The position numbers were made by a program, and so were the translations under genes. Below are positions 16,339 through 25,803 of a DNA stretch of 64,000 nucleotides, in pieces. The notes beneath the pieces are model-generated. The model made no database searches. It had not been told where the DNA came from and saw only the letters and a program-made list of their open reading frames with translations. This stretch comes from Paenibacillus_F sp047238265 (GTDB taxonomy: Bacteria; Bacillota; Bacilli; Paenibacillales; NBRC-103111), in the NCBI RefSeq assembly GCF_047238265.1, contig NZ_JBDFMM010000001.1:1984001-2048000 (forward strand), written 5' to 3'. Each line of letters begins with the position of its first letter. Position 1 is the first letter of the stretch.

Positions 16339-17253
16339 CTATTCGAGACCGCCCTGGTCTTTCATGACCGCCTGGATCGTCTCGATAAAAGCGTCCGCCG
16401 CTTTGGACAGATACCGCCCCCGCCTGTGGGCGATAACGAGAGTCCGGGAGGGGTGGTTCCGGAGCGGAAGGTGAACGGGGGACAGCTCGCTGCGGGTTCT
16501 TTTGGCAATAAGATAAGGTACGAAAGCAATGCCCATGCCGGCTGCGACAAGCGACTGGACCGTCTCCATATTGGAACTTTCGAAAACGATGTTAGGGGTG
16601 AATCCGGCTTCCTGACAGAGGGCGACGTTGATTTTACGGAACCCCTGGCCTTTCTTGAGCGCGATGAACGCTTCGTTTTCCAGCTCGGAGATTGTGACGG
16701 GTTCCCCGTTTTCCATGTGACGCTTGGCCAGAGGATGGTTTGGCGGAAAGGCGATGACGATTTCTTCGTCCAGAAGGTGGGAGTAGACGAGCGAATCTTC
16801 CTGCATGGGGAGAGCGAGCAGGGAAATGTCCGTCTGGCCGCTGGTCGTCAGTTTCTCCAGATTGGCGGAAGTCTCCTCGACGAGAACGACTTCGATATCC
16901 GGATAGGCGGCCTGGAAGATGGGGAGAACATACGGCATGATCGTTGAGCCGGTGATCGGCATGCTTCCGACAACGAGCTTGCCTTTCTTCATCAGGGAGA
17001 TATCTTCCATCTCCTGCTTCAACTGTTCAAGTGAATCGAGTATGGCCTGGGCTTTATCGACAAAAATAGAACCGGCATGAGTCAGCTCTACGGAATTGGT
17101 GCTGCGCTGGAAAAGCAGAACGCCTATTTCGCGTTCGAGCTTGGACAACTGCTGGCTGAGCGAAGGCTGGGCAATATGAAGCTTCTCGGCCGCCCGTGAG
17201 AAGTTGCGCTCCAGAGCGATTTGTACGGCGTATTGCAGTTGACGTAGTTCCAT
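16339..17253 (-). CDS. LysR family transcriptional regulator, divergent from leuC
   Basis: Start at ATG 17253 (MELRQLQYAVQIALERNFS) with AGAGGAGC upstream; the longer frame to 17421 runs into leuC. 304 residues. N-terminal winged helix-turn-helix: AAEKLHIAQPSLSQQLSKLE, then GVLLFQRS. The C-terminal substrate-binding fold (about 90-300) includes VGSMPITGSTIMPYVLP and AGMGIAFVPYLIA. It is transcribed away from leuC with 130 bases between the two starts, so leuCD control by this protein is plausible but inferred. The effector is unknown. Confidence 0.9.
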   Translation of the reverse strand: MELRQLQYAVQIALERNFSRAAEKLHIAQPSLSQQLSKLEREIGVLLFQRSTNSVELTHAGSIFVDKAQAILDSLEQLKQEMEDISLMKKGKLVVGSMPITGSTIMPYVLPIFQAAYPDIEVVLVEETSANLEKLTTSGQTDISLLALPMQEDSLVYSHLLDEEIVIAFPPNHPLAKRHMENGEPVTISELENEAFIALKKGQGFRKINVALCQEAGFTPNIVFESSNMETVQSLVAAGMGIAFVPYLIAKRTRSELSPVHLPLRNHPSRTLVIAHRRGRYLSKAADAFIETIQAVMKDQGGLE

Positions 17254-17383
17254 ATGAAAGCTCCTCTGATTATTGGTTTTACCTATGAAGGTTATAGTTA
17301 TTATATCTTGGAACAATGAAGAAAGAAATGTTAGCATAAGATTATCAATTAGATTAACGGAATCTTTATCTGGGGTGAGCGAC

Positions 17384-18806
17384 ATGAGTAAAAAAACATT
17401 ATTCGAAAAAATTTGGAACAACCACGTGATTTATCAAGAAGAAGGAAAACCGAGCATTCTGTACATCGATCTTCATCTCGTACACGAGGTAACTTCTCCG
17501 CAGGCTTTCGAAGGACTCCGTCTGAGCGGGCGCAAGGTTCGCCGTCCTGAGCTTGACTTTCGCCACGATGGACCACAACGTTCCGACGAAAGACCGTTTT
17601 AACATTAAAGATCCGATTTCCAAACAGCAGATCGACACGCTTTCGCAAAACTGCCGCGATTTCGGCGTTACTCTGTTTGATCTTAACCATGTGGATCAAG
17701 GCGTTGTCCACGTTATGGGTCCCGAACTCGGCTTGACTCATCCGGGCAAGACGATCGTCTGCGGCGACAGCCACACGTCCACACACGGTGCCTTCGGCGC
17801 CCTGGCGTTCGGTATCGGCACAAGCGAAGTCGAGCACGTGCTTGCCACGCAGACGCTGCAGCAATCGAAGCCGAAGACGCTGGAAGTCCGCGTAAACGGC
17901 GCCCTGCCTGTCGGCATAACCGCAAAAGACCTTATTCTGGGCATCATCGCCCAGTACGGAACGGATTTTGCGACAGGCTACGTCATCGAATATACGGGCG
18001 AAGCGATCCGCGGTTTGTCCATGGAAGAGCGCATGACCGTCTGCAACATGTCGATCGAAGCCGGTGCCAGAGCGGGACTGATCGCTCCCGACGAGACGAC
18101 GTTCGAATACCTGCGCGGCCGCCAGTACGTGCCGCAGGATGAGGCATTCGACCGGGCGGTCGAAGCCTGGAAGCTGCTGACCACGGACGAAGGCGCGTCT
18201 TACGACCTTGTCGTTGACTTCGACGCCGCATCCCTCGTGCCGCAGGTTACCTGGGGCACAAGCCCGGGCATGGGCACGGGCGTCACGAGCAGCGTGCCTG
18301 ATCCGCAGGAAATGGCAACGGAGAACGAGCGTAAAGCGGCCGAGAAGGCGCTTGAATATATGGGCCTTGAGCCCGGAACACCGATGACGGAGCTTACCGT
18401 CGACCGCGTATTCATCGGCTCCTGCACGAACGGCCGCATCGAGGATCTGCGCCGTGCCGCGGCTGTGGCGAGCGGCTACAAAGTCAATCCGAACGTGAAC
18501 GCGATCGTCGTTCCCGGTTCGGGCCGCGTTAAACTGCAGGCCGAGAAAGAAGGTCTCGACAAGATCTTCGTCGAAGCGGGCTTCGAGTGGCGCGATGCGG
18601 GCTGCAGCATGTGCCTCGCCATGAATCCGGACGTTCTCAGCCCGGGCGAGCGCTGCGCGTCCACATCGAACCGCAACTTCGAAGGCCGTCAGGGCCGCGG
18701 AGGCAGAACGCACCTTGTTTCTCCGGAGATGGCCGCAGCAGCGGCGATCGAAGGCCGCTTCACGGACGTGCGCGGCTGGACGTACAAAGTGCCGCAAGAA
18801 GCGTAA
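17384..18806 (+). pseudogene. leuC: 3-isopropylmalate dehydratase large subunit LeuC, frameshifted
   Basis: ATG at 17384 behind GGGGTGAGC. The normal LeuC start MSKKTLFEKIWNNHVI and LYIDLHLVHEVTSPQAFEGL run to RRPEL, where the frame breaks at an extra T (17553 or 17554). In the next frame TFATMDHNVPTKD continues without loss to the TAA at 18806; 473 residues once repaired. Iron-sulfur cluster cysteines are visible in IGSCTNGR and DAGCSMCLAM, and the GDSHTSTHGAFG motif is intact. With LeuD it isomerises 2- to 3-isopropylmalate in leucine synthesis. Because only one base is wrong and leuD is intact, a sequence error is as likely as a true null allele. Confidence 0.92.
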
Positions 18807-18841
18807 CCAGAACGAGATAACAGGAAGCGAGGAAATCAATC

Positions 18842-19450
18842 ATGGAAGCATTCAAACAACATACCGGGCTCGTCGGTCCGGTTGACCGTGTTAACGTAGA
18901 TACAGACGCTATCATCCCTAAACAATTTTTGAAGCGTATCGAGCGCACCGGATTCGGACAATTTCTGTTCTTCGAATGGAGATTTACCGAAGACGGCCAA
19001 GTAATCCCGACTTTTGACCTTAACAAGCCGCGTTTTCAGGGAGCTTCCGTGCTCATTTCGCGTGCGAACTTCGGCTGCGGATCTTCCCGGGAACATGCGC
19101 CTTGGGCGATTCTCGATTACGGCTTCAAAGTCGTCATCGCGCCTTCTTACGCGGATATTTTCTACAACAACTGCTTCAAAAACGGCATTCTGCCGATCAA
19201 GCTGAGCGAAGAACAGGTAGAAGAATTGTTCCAGCGTACGGCGCAGCACGAGGGCTACAAGCTGAACGTCGATCTGGAAAACAAGACGCTGACAGACGAG
19301 TATGGTCTGAAGATCGATTTCGATCTTGACGAGCACCGCCGCCAATTTCTTCTTCAAGGGCTTGACGATATCGGACTGACGCTGCAGCATGCGGATAAAA
19401 TTTCCGCTTACGAGGCTCAGCATCAAGACCGCCTCGCATTGAATCTGTAG
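18842..19450 (+). CDS. leuD: 3-isopropylmalate dehydratase small subunit
   Basis: 202 residues, full length for LeuD, 35 bp after leuC. The swivel-domain signatures are present: NVDTDAIIPKQFLK, ANFGCGSSREHAPWAI and YADIFYNNCFKNGILPI. It forms the heterodimeric isomerase with LeuC. AGGAAGCGAGG precedes the start. A strong terminator closes the pair. leuA, leuB and the ilv genes are not in the window. Confidence 0.95.
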   Translation: MEAFKQHTGLVGPVDRVNVDTDAIIPKQFLKRIERTGFGQFLFFEWRFTEDGQVIPTFDLNKPRFQGASVLISRANFGCGSSREHAPWAILDYGFKVVIAPSYADIFYNNCFKNGILPIKLSEEQVEELFQRTAQHEGYKLNVDLENKTLTDEYGLKIDFDLDEHRRQFLLQGLDDIGLTLQHADKISAYEAQHQDRLALNL

Positions 19451-19471
19451 ACGGCGTATGGCCCGTCTTCC

Positions 19472-19508
19472 AAAAGCCGTTTCCTGCCGCAGGAAACGGC
19501 TTTTTTTT
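19472..19508 (+). terminator. Intrinsic terminator of leuCD
   Basis: A 12-bp perfect stem (19475-19486 with 19490-19501), a 3-base loop and a run of T. Confidence 0.95.
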
Positions 19509-19658
19509 GCATGTCTTTTCTTTTCCAATATATCTCTTTAAATCTACCAAACTGCCTCAAAAAAGCCGATATTAAAGGTTATTAGGCGAATTCGTGCAAC
19601 TTTTGGCATTAAACCTGCGTCTAACTCTATGTTCGGCGCCGTCGAATCTATGCTCTCG

Positions 19659-19688
19659 TTGTCTGACCGTAGCATAATTTGGTAGAAT
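19659..19688 (+). promoter_or_regulatory. Possible sigma-A promoter of the amidase gene
   Basis: TTGTCT, 18 bases, TAGAAT, about 60 bases before the start. Confidence 0.4.
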
Positions 19689-19750
19689 AGAGATGAGGCG
19701 GGCAACTCGGCGAGAAGAGACGAACGCTGAAAAATAAGTGTAAGAGGTGT

Positions 19751-21157
19751 ATGATGAAACTTTGGTCCACTGTCGCCACGCTGCTCATGATCGCTCTGCT
19801 CCTGCCCTCATTGGCTTTCGGTGCAACGTCCCCCCCAACCGCTAAAATCGTGCTGGACGGCAAGACGCTGACAACCGAAGTGGACCCGCTCAACGTGGAT
19901 GGTAATGTGTTGGTTCCGATTCGGCAAATTTTCGAGAAACTCGGTGCCAAGGTGACCTGGGATCAGTCGAAGCAGACCGCGACTATTGTTCGTGACAGCA
20001 TGAAGATCCAGCTTACAGTCGGTGACCGCAAACCGGTCGTCAACGGAAGCAGGGCTGAACAACTTGAGGTCGCCCCGATGAACGTGAAGGGCAATGTGCT
20101 CGTTCCCGTTAGGTTCGTCGGACAGAAAATCGGCTACGATTTCAAATGGGTTCAAGAAACCAGCACAGTACAAATTTTCCCGAAGAGCGGACAAGGCTCC
20201 GGTGCGGGAACACCGCCCACAACACCTACACCGACGCCGACGCCGAATCCCGGCCAGGTATCGGACAAAGTGCTTGTGAAAACGATCCAACTGACCAAGG
20301 ATCAGCTTCTGGTCGGAACGGACAAGAAGTCTCCCCAGGCGAATGTATTCAAGCTTACCTCGCCGGACCGGATCGTTATCGATCTGCCGGGTACGGAGCT
20401 TGACGCCTCGCTTGCCGGTAAACTCGTCAACAATGTCGGTGAAGTCCCTTCCCTGCATCCGATGGTAGAGAAGGTGAGATTTTCGAATTTCAACAATGAT
20501 CCGGCAACCGTAAGAATTACGCTTGACATGAAAGCGAAAGCGGATCTTACGTTCAGCGCCGCAGCGGGACAGGCAAACCTGCTTGTTGGAGTTTTGAAAG
20601 CTCCGGAACCGGGTAAAACCAAATACAAAGTCGTTATTGACGCAGGTCACGGCGGAACGGATTCAGGCGCGGTTTCCCTGACCAATAAGAAAGAAAAGGA
20701 TTTTGTACTGGCCGTCGCGAATAAAGTAGCGAAGCTGCTGGAGAAAGAACCGAATATCCAGACGTATATGACGCGTTCGACGGACACTTTTGTCACACTG
20801 AAAGGCCGTTCCGAATTTGCCAATAACCTGGACGCCGACCTGTTCCTTTCGATTCACGCGAACAAGGCGACTCCGACAGCAGGCGGTACCGAAACCTTCT
20901 ATTACGAGCGTGCGGACAGCAAAGCTTTCGCGAACGTCGTTCAGAAGCATTTGCTGGAAGCGACCGGGTTTAAGGACCGGGGAGTAAAAGAAGGCGACCT
21001 TCACGTAGTGAGAGAAACGAAGATGCCGGCAGCTCTTGCCGAAGTCGGATTTTTATCCAACGCGCATGAGGAAGCTCTGATGTACACGTCCGCTTTCCAG
21101 GACAAAGTCGCGGCCTCTTTCGTAGCTGCCATCAAAGAGTATTTGAAGATTTCGTAA
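19751..21157 (+). CDS. N-acetylmuramoyl-L-alanine amidase with copper-amine-oxidase-like and AMIN domains
   Basis: 468 residues with AGAGGTG upstream; a second ATG follows directly at 19754. A signal peptide (1-25, cleaved near AFGA) is followed by a copper-amine-oxidase N-terminal-like domain (about 32-140, with LVPIRQIFEKLGAKVTWD and LVPVRFVGQKIGYDFKW), a Pro/Thr linker, an AMIN domain (about 175-280, RIVIDLPGTELD) and an Amidase_3 domain (about 293-466). The zinc-site motifs are VVIDAGHGGTDSG and LFLSIHANK. It hydrolyses the lactyl-peptide bond of peptidoglycan outside the membrane. It lies directly before a GerMN lipoprotein and an SLH protein; all three act at the envelope. Confidence 0.93.
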   Translation: MMKLWSTVATLLMIALLLPSLAFGATSPPTAKIVLDGKTLTTEVDPLNVDGNVLVPIRQIFEKLGAKVTWDQSKQTATIVRDSMKIQLTVGDRKPVVNGSRAEQLEVAPMNVKGNVLVPVRFVGQKIGYDFKWVQETSTVQIFPKSGQGSGAGTPPTTPTPTPTPNPGQVSDKVLVKTIQLTKDQLLVGTDKKSPQANVFKLTSPDRIVIDLPGTELDASLAGKLVNNVGEVPSLHPMVEKVRFSNFNNDPATVRITLDMKAKADLTFSAAAGQANLLVGVLKAPEPGKTKYKVVIDAGHGGTDSGAVSLTNKKEKDFVLAVANKVAKLLEKEPNIQTYMTRSTDTFVTLKGRSEFANNLDADLFLSIHANKATPTAGGTETFYYERADSKAFANVVQKHLLEATGFKDRGVKEGDLHVVRETKMPAALAEVGFLSNAHEEALMYTSAFQDKVAASFVAAIKEYLKIS

Positions 21158-21178
21158 TAAGCAAGGAGTGGGTGTAGC

Positions 21179-21763
21179 ATGAAGAAAAAATTATGGGTAC
21201 AGGGGATCGTGGTAAGCTCTCTGGTGTTGGCAGTCGCATCCGGCTGCGGCCAGAAACAGCAGCCTCTGGCAAGCAATAACGGAGGTTCCACACCGGCACC
21301 GGTGCAAACCGTGAGCCCTTCACCTGAGCCGACTATTTCCGTAAAGCCGTCACCATCTCCTTCACCGGAGGCTAAACAAACTGAGATTAAAGCTTATTAC
21401 AGCGATCCGGATCTTACGAAGCTGGTAGAGAAGAACGTCAAAATTTCTTATAAAACCGAAGGGGACAAGTACAAGTCGGCCCTGGAAGCTTTGAAGAAAA
21501 GCGACGACGCGCAAGCCGTACCGCTTTTTAACGACGTCACGTTCCAGTCCGTCAAATTCGAGAAGGACGAGCTCAAACTCGATCTGAAAATGGGCGAAGG
21601 CGCACAGCTCGGCTCCGGCGGGGAACAGTTTTTCCTGGATGCGTTGAAGAAAACGGTATTCCAGTTCCCGGAAGTGAAAGCCATCTACATTACGAAGGAC
21701 GGCGGACAGGTGGAATCCTTGATGGGCCATATGGATCTGCCTTACCCGATTAAACGCAAATAA
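21179..21763 (+). CDS. GerMN-domain lipoprotein
   Basis: 194 residues, 21 bp after the amidase gene. Type II signal peptide with the lipobox ending SGC (Cys22). A Pro/Ser/Thr-rich spacer (about 30-60) leads to one GerMN domain (about 65-190: IKAYYSDPDLTKLV, FNDVTFQSVKFEKDELKLDL, LDALKKTVFQFPEVKAIYIT). GerMN domains occur in GerM, a spore germination and septum protein of Bacillus. Pairing with an amidase suggests a wall-remodelling role, by inference. Confidence 0.87.
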   Translation: MKKKLWVQGIVVSSLVLAVASGCGQKQQPLASNNGGSTPAPVQTVSPSPEPTISVKPSPSPSPEAKQTEIKAYYSDPDLTKLVEKNVKISYKTEGDKYKSALEALKKSDDAQAVPLFNDVTFQSVKFEKDELKLDLKMGEGAQLGSGGEQFFLDALKKTVFQFPEVKAIYITKDGGQVESLMGHMDLPYPIKRK

Positions 21764-21801
21764 AGAGAGAACGTGCAATCGAGAGGAGAACACGGGCAAG
21801 C

Positions 21802-24489
21802 ATGAAAACGAATAAAACCGCAATGTTGCTGGCAGGCGCTTTGATCGCCTCCAGCATTTCTTTAAGTCCGGCTTATGCGGACAACAACACGACCGAGAAG
21901 ACGTCATCCGCTCAATCCACCATCGCCGAAGCGCTTAAGAAGAATTTTCCGGATGTCGTAAATACACATTGGGCACTCAGACACATTACCAAACTCGCGC
22001 TTGAAGGAATTGTGGAAGGCGATGAGAAGGGCAACTATCGTCCCGAAGCTTCCGTATCCCAGCAGGATGTCATCATTATGGCGGTCCGCACACTCGGATT
22101 CGAATCCAGCCTCAGTGAGAATACTTCTTACAATCTCCCTCTGAAAGTGGACACTTACGCTCAGAAATATGTAGCGGCCGCTATTGAGAAGAAACTGATT
22201 TCCGTTGACGAAGAAAAGGACGGCTCGAAAAACTGGGGCAGCAAGCCGGCTTCCCGTGAATGGGTAACGAAGCTGACGATCCGCGCGATCGGTCAGCAGG
22301 AAACGGCTAACGGCCTGGCGGACGATACGCCGGCTTTTACCGATCTGAAGAGCATTTCAAGCTGGGCCAAGCCGTACATAAGCGCGGCTACCGTGCTGGG
22401 AATCGTAGACGGATTTGAAGACGGAACTTTCCGTCCGAAGGGAGAAGTCACCCGCGCTCAAATGGCTACGTTCCTCAGCCGTGCCGAGCGTCACAGCAAG
22501 AACTTGTCTTCCCGCGTCGTACGCGGCTATGTGAATCATGTAAGCGCGGATAAGATCAGCATTTTCGATGAGAAGGGGAAAACCGCTTCTTATAAATTGA
22601 CGCCGGAATCCGTTTTCTACGGAAACAAAAACGATAATCCGATCAATTCTTCGGAGCTGGCGTACACTTATCAGGTTTCCCTCGTCCAGCAGGGCGGAAC
22701 GGCTTACTATGCCGAGGTCCTCAAAGACGAAGACCGCTCCGAGAAAGTTACGGGAACGCTGCTAAACGTGAAAGACCGCAAGCTTACTCTCGATAATTTC
22801 GAAGCGTACGAAATTGGCAGCGGCGCCTTGGTGCTTGATGGCAAAGGCCAGGAAATCAGCCTGTCTTCGCTCGTCGTGGGCAGCAAGCTGGAACTCCGCC
22901 GCAACTCCATCACGGGGAGCAAGGAATACGGCCAAGTGGTCGTCCGCGAAGTTCCCGTGAACAAAACGTCCGAAGGCACGGTACAGAGCGTGAACGGCGA
23001 CACCGTGGCGCTTGTGGACTTGACGAGCGGACAATCGGAGTCGTACACATTGGCCAAAAATCCGACGATCGTAGATGCGGATAACCGCCTCGTCGATAAA
23101 ACCGCGATCAAAGCGGGAGACGCCGTCTCGTATACGATTGAGAACAGCCAAATCACGCAGGTTAAAATCAAAACGAGAACCGGCGTCAGCAAGACGGTTA
23201 AAGGTATTTTCTCCAGCCTCAGCGGGGATAAAACGGGTATCTTCTACAAGGAAACGGACGGCAGCTTCGGCGCGAGCAAATTAGCTCCTAACGTTCAAGT
23301 TGTCATTGACGGGGTCGGTTCTCCAAGTCTGTATGACCTGGATGAGAACGACGAGCTGACCATGGATATCGCGAACGATCAGATCGTGAAGATCACCGTG
23401 ACGAACCGTTCGATTTCCAACCTTTTATTCGCTACGTTTATTCGTTTCGATTCGAAATACAACCAGCTGAACGTCCAGCATGCGGACGGAACGCCGGGCG
23501 CCTACACGATTTCGGACAATACGGTCGTGACGTACGGCGGCACGTCGATGTCGTTTAAAAACTATCCGGGCTTCGCTTCCCTTTTCACTGAGGGCAAGAA
23601 AGTTGACCTGAAAGTATCGAAAAATAAGGTGACGGCGATTCAGCTTTCCCTTGACGTCAGCGGCACGATCACGCAAATCAACACGGTAGCCAATGAAATG
23701 TCGATCCGTGCGAACAACGGACAGTCGTTTACGTTCAAAATGTACTCGCCGGCCGTTGAAATTCCGAACAAAAGCGGAGCGACCCTCGCCGATCTTAAAA
23801 TCGGGGACCTGGTAACGGCATCCCTCGATTACAATCAGGCGGGCGTAACGAAAGTCGTCGTTGACCGTTCCACGCTCGTGAAGGTTCAGTATGTAAACAG
23901 CTCCCAGCAGGTTACGGCCGTAGACGATCTTAACAACGGCTTGACGTTTACCCTGAAAGACACGAAGATTGTGAAAAGCGACGGTACATCTGCCACAGCG
24001 GCCGATATTTTACCGGATGACTACCTGTATGTGACCTATAAAGGCGGAAGCGTCGTGAAAGCGGAGATCGTAAGCCCGTCCCGCGGTAAAGTGACGAATG
24101 TGGATTCCGTCAACGGCACGCTGACCATTCAGGAGCCGACAGGCAAAATCCAGCTTTACACGATCGGAACGGATGCAGTGGTTAAGAACGGCACGACCCT
24201 CATCGGTCTGAATGCGATAAAAGCCGGAGATCGCGTCCAAGTGATTAAGCAGTCGAACGGCAAAATCAACGTCCAGCTCGCCGCTGCCATGACCAAGACC
24301 TTCAGCAGCTACGAGTACGCGGTGAATCAAATCCAGTTCGACGCGAGCGGTTCTACCGAGCGTTACAATATCCACCGCAGCGCTTACTATCACAAAGGCA
24401 CCGAAACCCTCACCGCCTCCTCTTTCAACAAAGGAGAGACGGTAACGGTTTATATCGTGGATAACAAAATCATCGAAATGGAAAAGTAA
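21802..24489 (+). CDS. S-layer homology (SLH) protein with repeated beta modules
   Basis: 895 residues with GAGAGGAGAA upstream. Signal peptide 1-26. Three SLH domains follow: about 48-100 (THWALRHITKLALEGIVEG), 110-165 and 172-228 (SWAKPYISAATVLGIVDGFED, FRPKGEVTRAQMATFL). They bind pyruvylated wall polymer. From about 235 to the end come roughly eight related beta-rich modules of 70-90 residues with the pattern G-x-V-x-x-V-x-x-x-x-x-x-L and a closing IKAGDxV (for example KVTNVDSVNGTLTIQ). There is no catalytic domain, so it looks like a structural surface protein. Confidence 0.88.
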   Translation: MKTNKTAMLLAGALIASSISLSPAYADNNTTEKTSSAQSTIAEALKKNFPDVVNTHWALRHITKLALEGIVEGDEKGNYRPEASVSQQDVIIMAVRTLGFESSLSENTSYNLPLKVDTYAQKYVAAAIEKKLISVDEEKDGSKNWGSKPASREWVTKLTIRAIGQQETANGLADDTPAFTDLKSISSWAKPYISAATVLGIVDGFEDGTFRPKGEVTRAQMATFLSRAERHSKNLSSRVVRGYVNHVSADKISIFDEKGKTASYKLTPESVFYGNKNDNPINSSELAYTYQVSLVQQGGTAYYAEVLKDEDRSEKVTGTLLNVKDRKLTLDNFEAYEIGSGALVLDGKGQEISLSSLVVGSKLELRRNSITGSKEYGQVVVREVPVNKTSEGTVQSVNGDTVALVDLTSGQSESYTLAKNPTIVDADNRLVDKTAIKAGDAVSYTIENSQITQVKIKTRTGVSKTVKGIFSSLSGDKTGIFYKETDGSFGASKLAPNVQVVIDGVGSPSLYDLDENDELTMDIANDQIVKITVTNRSISNLLFATFIRFDSKYNQLNVQHADGTPGAYTISDNTVVTYGGTSMSFKNYPGFASLFTEGKKVDLKVSKNKVTAIQLSLDVSGTITQINTVANEMSIRANNGQSFTFKMYSPAVEIPNKSGATLADLKIGDLVTASLDYNQAGVTKVVVDRSTLVKVQYVNSSQQVTAVDDLNNGLTFTLKDTKIVKSDGTSATAADILPDDYLYVTYKGGSVVKAEIVSPSRGKVTNVDSVNGTLTIQEPTGKIQLYTIGTDAVVKNGTTLIGLNAIKAGDRVQVIKQSNGKINVQLAAAMTKTFSSYEYAVNQIQFDASGSTERYNIHRSAYYHKGTETLTASSFNKGETVTVYIVDNKIIEMEK

Positions 24490-24500
24490 GGATTGCCTGG

Positions 24501-24526
24501 CCGCCCTCTCCGGAGGGCGGTTTTTT
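24501..24526 (+). terminator. Intrinsic terminator
   Basis: CCGCCCTC, TCCG loop, GAGGGCGG and T6, 11 bases after the SLH gene. Confidence 0.95.
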
Positions 24527-24576
24527 GGTTGTCAAAATTTTTTTGAAAAATGTTCGTATTTGTTTGCATCCTTCCA

Positions 24577-24605
24577 TTGCAACCTGACAAACATTCCGCT
24601 ACACT
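24577..24605 (+). promoter_or_regulatory. Sigma-A-type promoter of nth
   Basis: TTGCAA, 17 bases, TACACT, about 38 bases before the nth start. Confidence 0.5.
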
Positions 24606-24642
24606 TGTAAAAGGAAAACGGGGAATTGAAGAAGAGGTACTC

Positions 24643-25302
24643 ATGAATCAGAAGGTAAGGCACATTTTGGACACGATTGGTGAAATGTTTCCAGACGCTC
24701 ACTGCGAATTGAACCATTCGAATCCGTTCGAGTTAACCATTGCGGTGCTTCTATCCGCCCAGTGTACAGATGAAACCGTGAATAAAGTCACCCAGACGCT
24801 GTTTCAAAAATATAAGACGCCGGAAGATTATTTAGCCGTCCCTCTGGAGGAGCTTGAGCAGGACATCCGACGCATCGGTTTGTACCGCAACAAGGCGAAG
24901 AACATTCAGAAGCTGTGTCAACTCATTCTCGAACGCTACGACGGCCAGATTCCGACCACACACGAACAACTGGTGGAGCTGCCCGGTGTAGGCCGCAAAA
25001 CGGCTAACGTAGTCGTTTCCAATGCTTTCGGAGTTCCTGCAATCGCCGTCGATACTCATGTAGAACGGGTGTCGAAGCGGCTTGGACTGGCGGGCAAGGA
25101 CGACTCCGTACTCGAAGTCGAGAAGAAACTGATGCGAAAAGTGCCTCGCGAGGAATGGACCTTGACGCATCACCGGCTTATTTTTTTCGGCAGGTACCAC
25201 TGCAAGGCGCAATCGCCCAAATGCGACATTTGCCCGCTGCTTGACATCTGTCCGGAAGGAAAAAAGCGTATGAAAATCAAGAAAGTACGCAAAACTAGTT
25301 AA
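24643..25302 (+). CDS. nth: Endonuclease III (DNA glycosylase / AP lyase)
   Basis: 219 residues from ATG 24643, with GAAGAGGT upstream; the frame is open to 24550 but without a start signal. Helix-hairpin-helix LPGVGRKTANVV with the catalytic Lys, then the catalytic Asp in AVDTHVERVSKRLGL. A [4Fe-4S] cluster motif C-x6-C-x2-C-x5-C lies near the C-terminus (CKAQSPKCDICPLLDIC). It removes oxidised pyrimidines in base excision repair. In B. subtilis nth sits with dnaD; here it does not. Confidence 0.96.
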   Translation: MNQKVRHILDTIGEMFPDAHCELNHSNPFELTIAVLLSAQCTDETVNKVTQTLFQKYKTPEDYLAVPLEELEQDIRRIGLYRNKAKNIQKLCQLILERYDGQIPTTHEQLVELPGVGRKTANVVVSNAFGVPAIAVDTHVERVSKRLGLAGKDDSVLEVEKKLMRKVPREEWTLTHHRLIFFGRYHCKAQSPKCDICPLLDICPEGKKRMKIKKVRKTS

Positions 25303-25331
25303 AAAGAATGTGTAGTGAGGGATGAGTAGAA

Positions 25332-25610
25332 ATGAAATGCATAGCTGTTTACACGAAAGATTTTGAACTATTTTCCGATTTGTACGAGACAATCATGAAC
25401 ACACCGCTCTCCGAAAATGAAGAAAAAGAAATTCAAGGCGTTATCGTCAGCGAATCCGGCGAAGTGCCTGAGAACTATCTCGAAAAAATGAGAACAAAAC
25501 CGGAAGTGGTTGTCATGAAAGTGAAAGAAGGCGACATTACCATCCTTCAACACGGCGATGTTTTCGAAATCTTCCTTCCGGAAGAAAAAGAGAGCGCAGT
25601 GGTTTCCTAA
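25332..25610 (+). CDS. Small protein of unknown function
   Basis: 92 residues, acidic, 29 bp after nth with GTGAGGGATGAG upstream. No signal peptide or membrane helix. It looks like a compact alpha/beta protein: MKCIAVYTKDFELFSDLYET, then VVVMKVKEGDITILQHGDVFEIFLP. The family is not recognised. Spacing suggests co-transcription with nth. Confidence 0.75.
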   Translation: MKCIAVYTKDFELFSDLYETIMNTPLSENEEKEIQGVIVSESGEVPENYLEKMRTKPEVVVMKVKEGDITILQHGDVFEIFLPEEKESAVVS

Positions 25611-25803
25611 ACCGCTTTTGCTCCGCGCCAACCGGGCTTCCAAGCAGGTTACCCGTCTGTCCGCACAGGGACACGCCGATTATCCCGGCGTCTGTCTTCC
25701 GTGCGCGAACGGACGGGTTTTTGCGTATAAACAGAAATTGACTTCCGCTACACCCGGGATTACACTTATACCGATATCAATGGCATGGGAGATTAGAAAC
25801 TCA

